Source: Actinomycetota bacterium (GTDB taxonomy: Bacteria; Actinomycetota; Actinomycetes; Actinomycetales; Microbacteriaceae). From it: a stretch of DNA of 6,517 nt. Made by a program: the position numbers and the translations under genes. Below the pieces are notes generated by a model. The model had not been told where the DNA came from. It was given only the letters and a program-made list of their open reading frames with translations, and searched no databases. Of the stretch, positions 5,982-6,517 are shown in pieces (the stretch's first letter is position 1; each line of letters begins with the position of its first letter). Location of the stretch: positions 1 through 6,517 of the forward strand of contig WLNS01000075.1 of the NCBI GenBank assembly GCA_009699665.1, given 5' to 3'.

Positions 5982-6517
5982 ATGGCTGCTCCCACACCGA
6001 GCATTCCGGCCATTCAGGCCTTCACCATCACGCTCAACATTCGACGCTTTTTGCCCGAGATCGACGACGAGGCCCGCTGGGAATCGTTCGATGTTGAGGT
6101 CTACTCCACCGACCGCATCCTCGATGCCCTGCACAAGATCAAGTGGGAACAAGACGGCACGCTGTCGTTCCGTCGCTCGTGTGCGCACGGCATCTGCGGA
6201 TCCGACGCTATGCGCATCAACGGCCGCAACCGTCTGGCCTGCAAGACGCTCATTAAAGACCTCGACATCACCAAACCCATCTACGTTGAGGCCATCAAGG
6301 GCCTCCCCCTGGAGAAGGACCTGATTGTCGACATGGAGCCGTTCTTTGCGGCGTTCCGCGAGGTCAAGCCGTTCCTGATTGCCAACTCCAAGCCTGAAAA
6401 GGGCAAAGAACGCATCCAGTCGGTGGCTAATCGTGAAATCTTCGACGACACTACCAAGTGCATCCTCTGCGCCGCGTGCACGACGTCATGCCCCGTGTTC
6501 TGGACCGACGGGCAATA
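5982..6517 (+). CDS. sdhB: Succinate dehydrogenase iron-sulfur subunit, 5' part (cut by window end)
   Basis: The frame opens at ATG 5982, three bases after the sdhA stop, and runs off the window after 178 complete codons without a stop. SdhB carries electrons from FAD through [2Fe-2S], [4Fe-4S] and [3Fe-4S] clusters to quinone. The N-terminal ferredoxin domain shows SCAHGICGSDAMRINGRNRLAC, giving ligands Cys67, Cys72, Asp75 and Cys87. Asp at the third position is also found in E. coli SdhB and is not a defect. The C-terminal domain begins with CILCAACTTSCP (Cys160, 163, 166, 170), for the [4Fe-4S] and first [3Fe-4S] ligands. The remaining cluster ligands lie beyond the window; the family is about 235-260 residues long, so roughly a quarter to a third is missing. 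GGAGAGG (5963-5969), inside sdhA, is 12 bases before the ATG. Confidence 0.96.
   Translation, partial: MAAPTPSIPAIQAFTITLNIRRFLPEIDDEARWESFDVEVYSTDRILDALHKIKWEQDGTLSFRRSCAHGICGSDAMRINGRNRLACKTLIKDLDITKPIYVEAIKGLPLEKDLIVDMEPFFAAFREVKPFLIANSKPEKGKERIQSVANREIFDDTTKCILCAACTTSCPVFWTDGQ

Noticed and set aside
6187..6207. Loss of a [2Fe-2S] cysteine in SdhB (Asp75)
   Set aside because: Asp at this ligand position occurs in functional SdhB proteins such as that of E. coli, so it is not a defect.
5982..6517. sdhB as a truncated gene
   Set aside because: The frame is still open at the last base; it is cut by the window edge and not broken.

Overview
The window looks like ordinary chromosomal DNA from a high-GC actinobacterium, most probably of the Microbacteriaceae. 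I infer this from gene content and protein style: an actinobacterial-type adenosine deaminase, mannose-1-phosphate guanylyltransferase divergent from sdhCDAB, GTG/TTG starts, and tightly packed genes. No database search was possible. No mobile element, CRISPR array, RNA gene or phage gene was seen, and I found no new defence or biosynthetic system.

Layout. Bases 3-173 (+) hold the last 56 codons of a thiolase, probably the beta-ketoadipyl-CoA thiolase of aromatic catabolism. It overlaps an IclR-family regulator of the PcaR/PcaU/PobR type (157-918, +). That gene meets head-on an adenosine deaminase gene on the minus strand (2087-915), and the two stop codons share the palindrome CTAG. The deaminase gene has an in-frame TAA at codon 42, just after the metal-binding HxH motif, so it reads as a nonsense-mutated gene (or a base error). 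Upstream of it, and overlapping it by one base (TGATG), is mannose-1-phosphate guanylyltransferase (3208-2087, -).

A 65-bp divergent intergenic region (3209-3273) separates this pair from the succinate dehydrogenase operon sdhC-sdhD-sdhA-sdhB (3274 to the window end, +). sdhB is cut by the window edge. The intergenic region contains an imperfect 22-bp dyad whose arms carry outward-facing -10-like hexamers, and a 9-bp direct repeat with a 30-bp period.

How the genes work together. SdhCDAB form respiratory complex II, oxidising succinate to fumarate and reducing quinone. The thiolase and IclR regulator fit the end of a beta-ketoadipate pathway cluster, whose final products, succinyl-CoA and acetyl-CoA, feed the TCA cycle. 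The guanylyltransferase makes GDP-mannose for glycans, and the deaminase (if functional) salvages adenosine. The main points for a second look are the nonsense codon in the deaminase and the compact divergent promoter.
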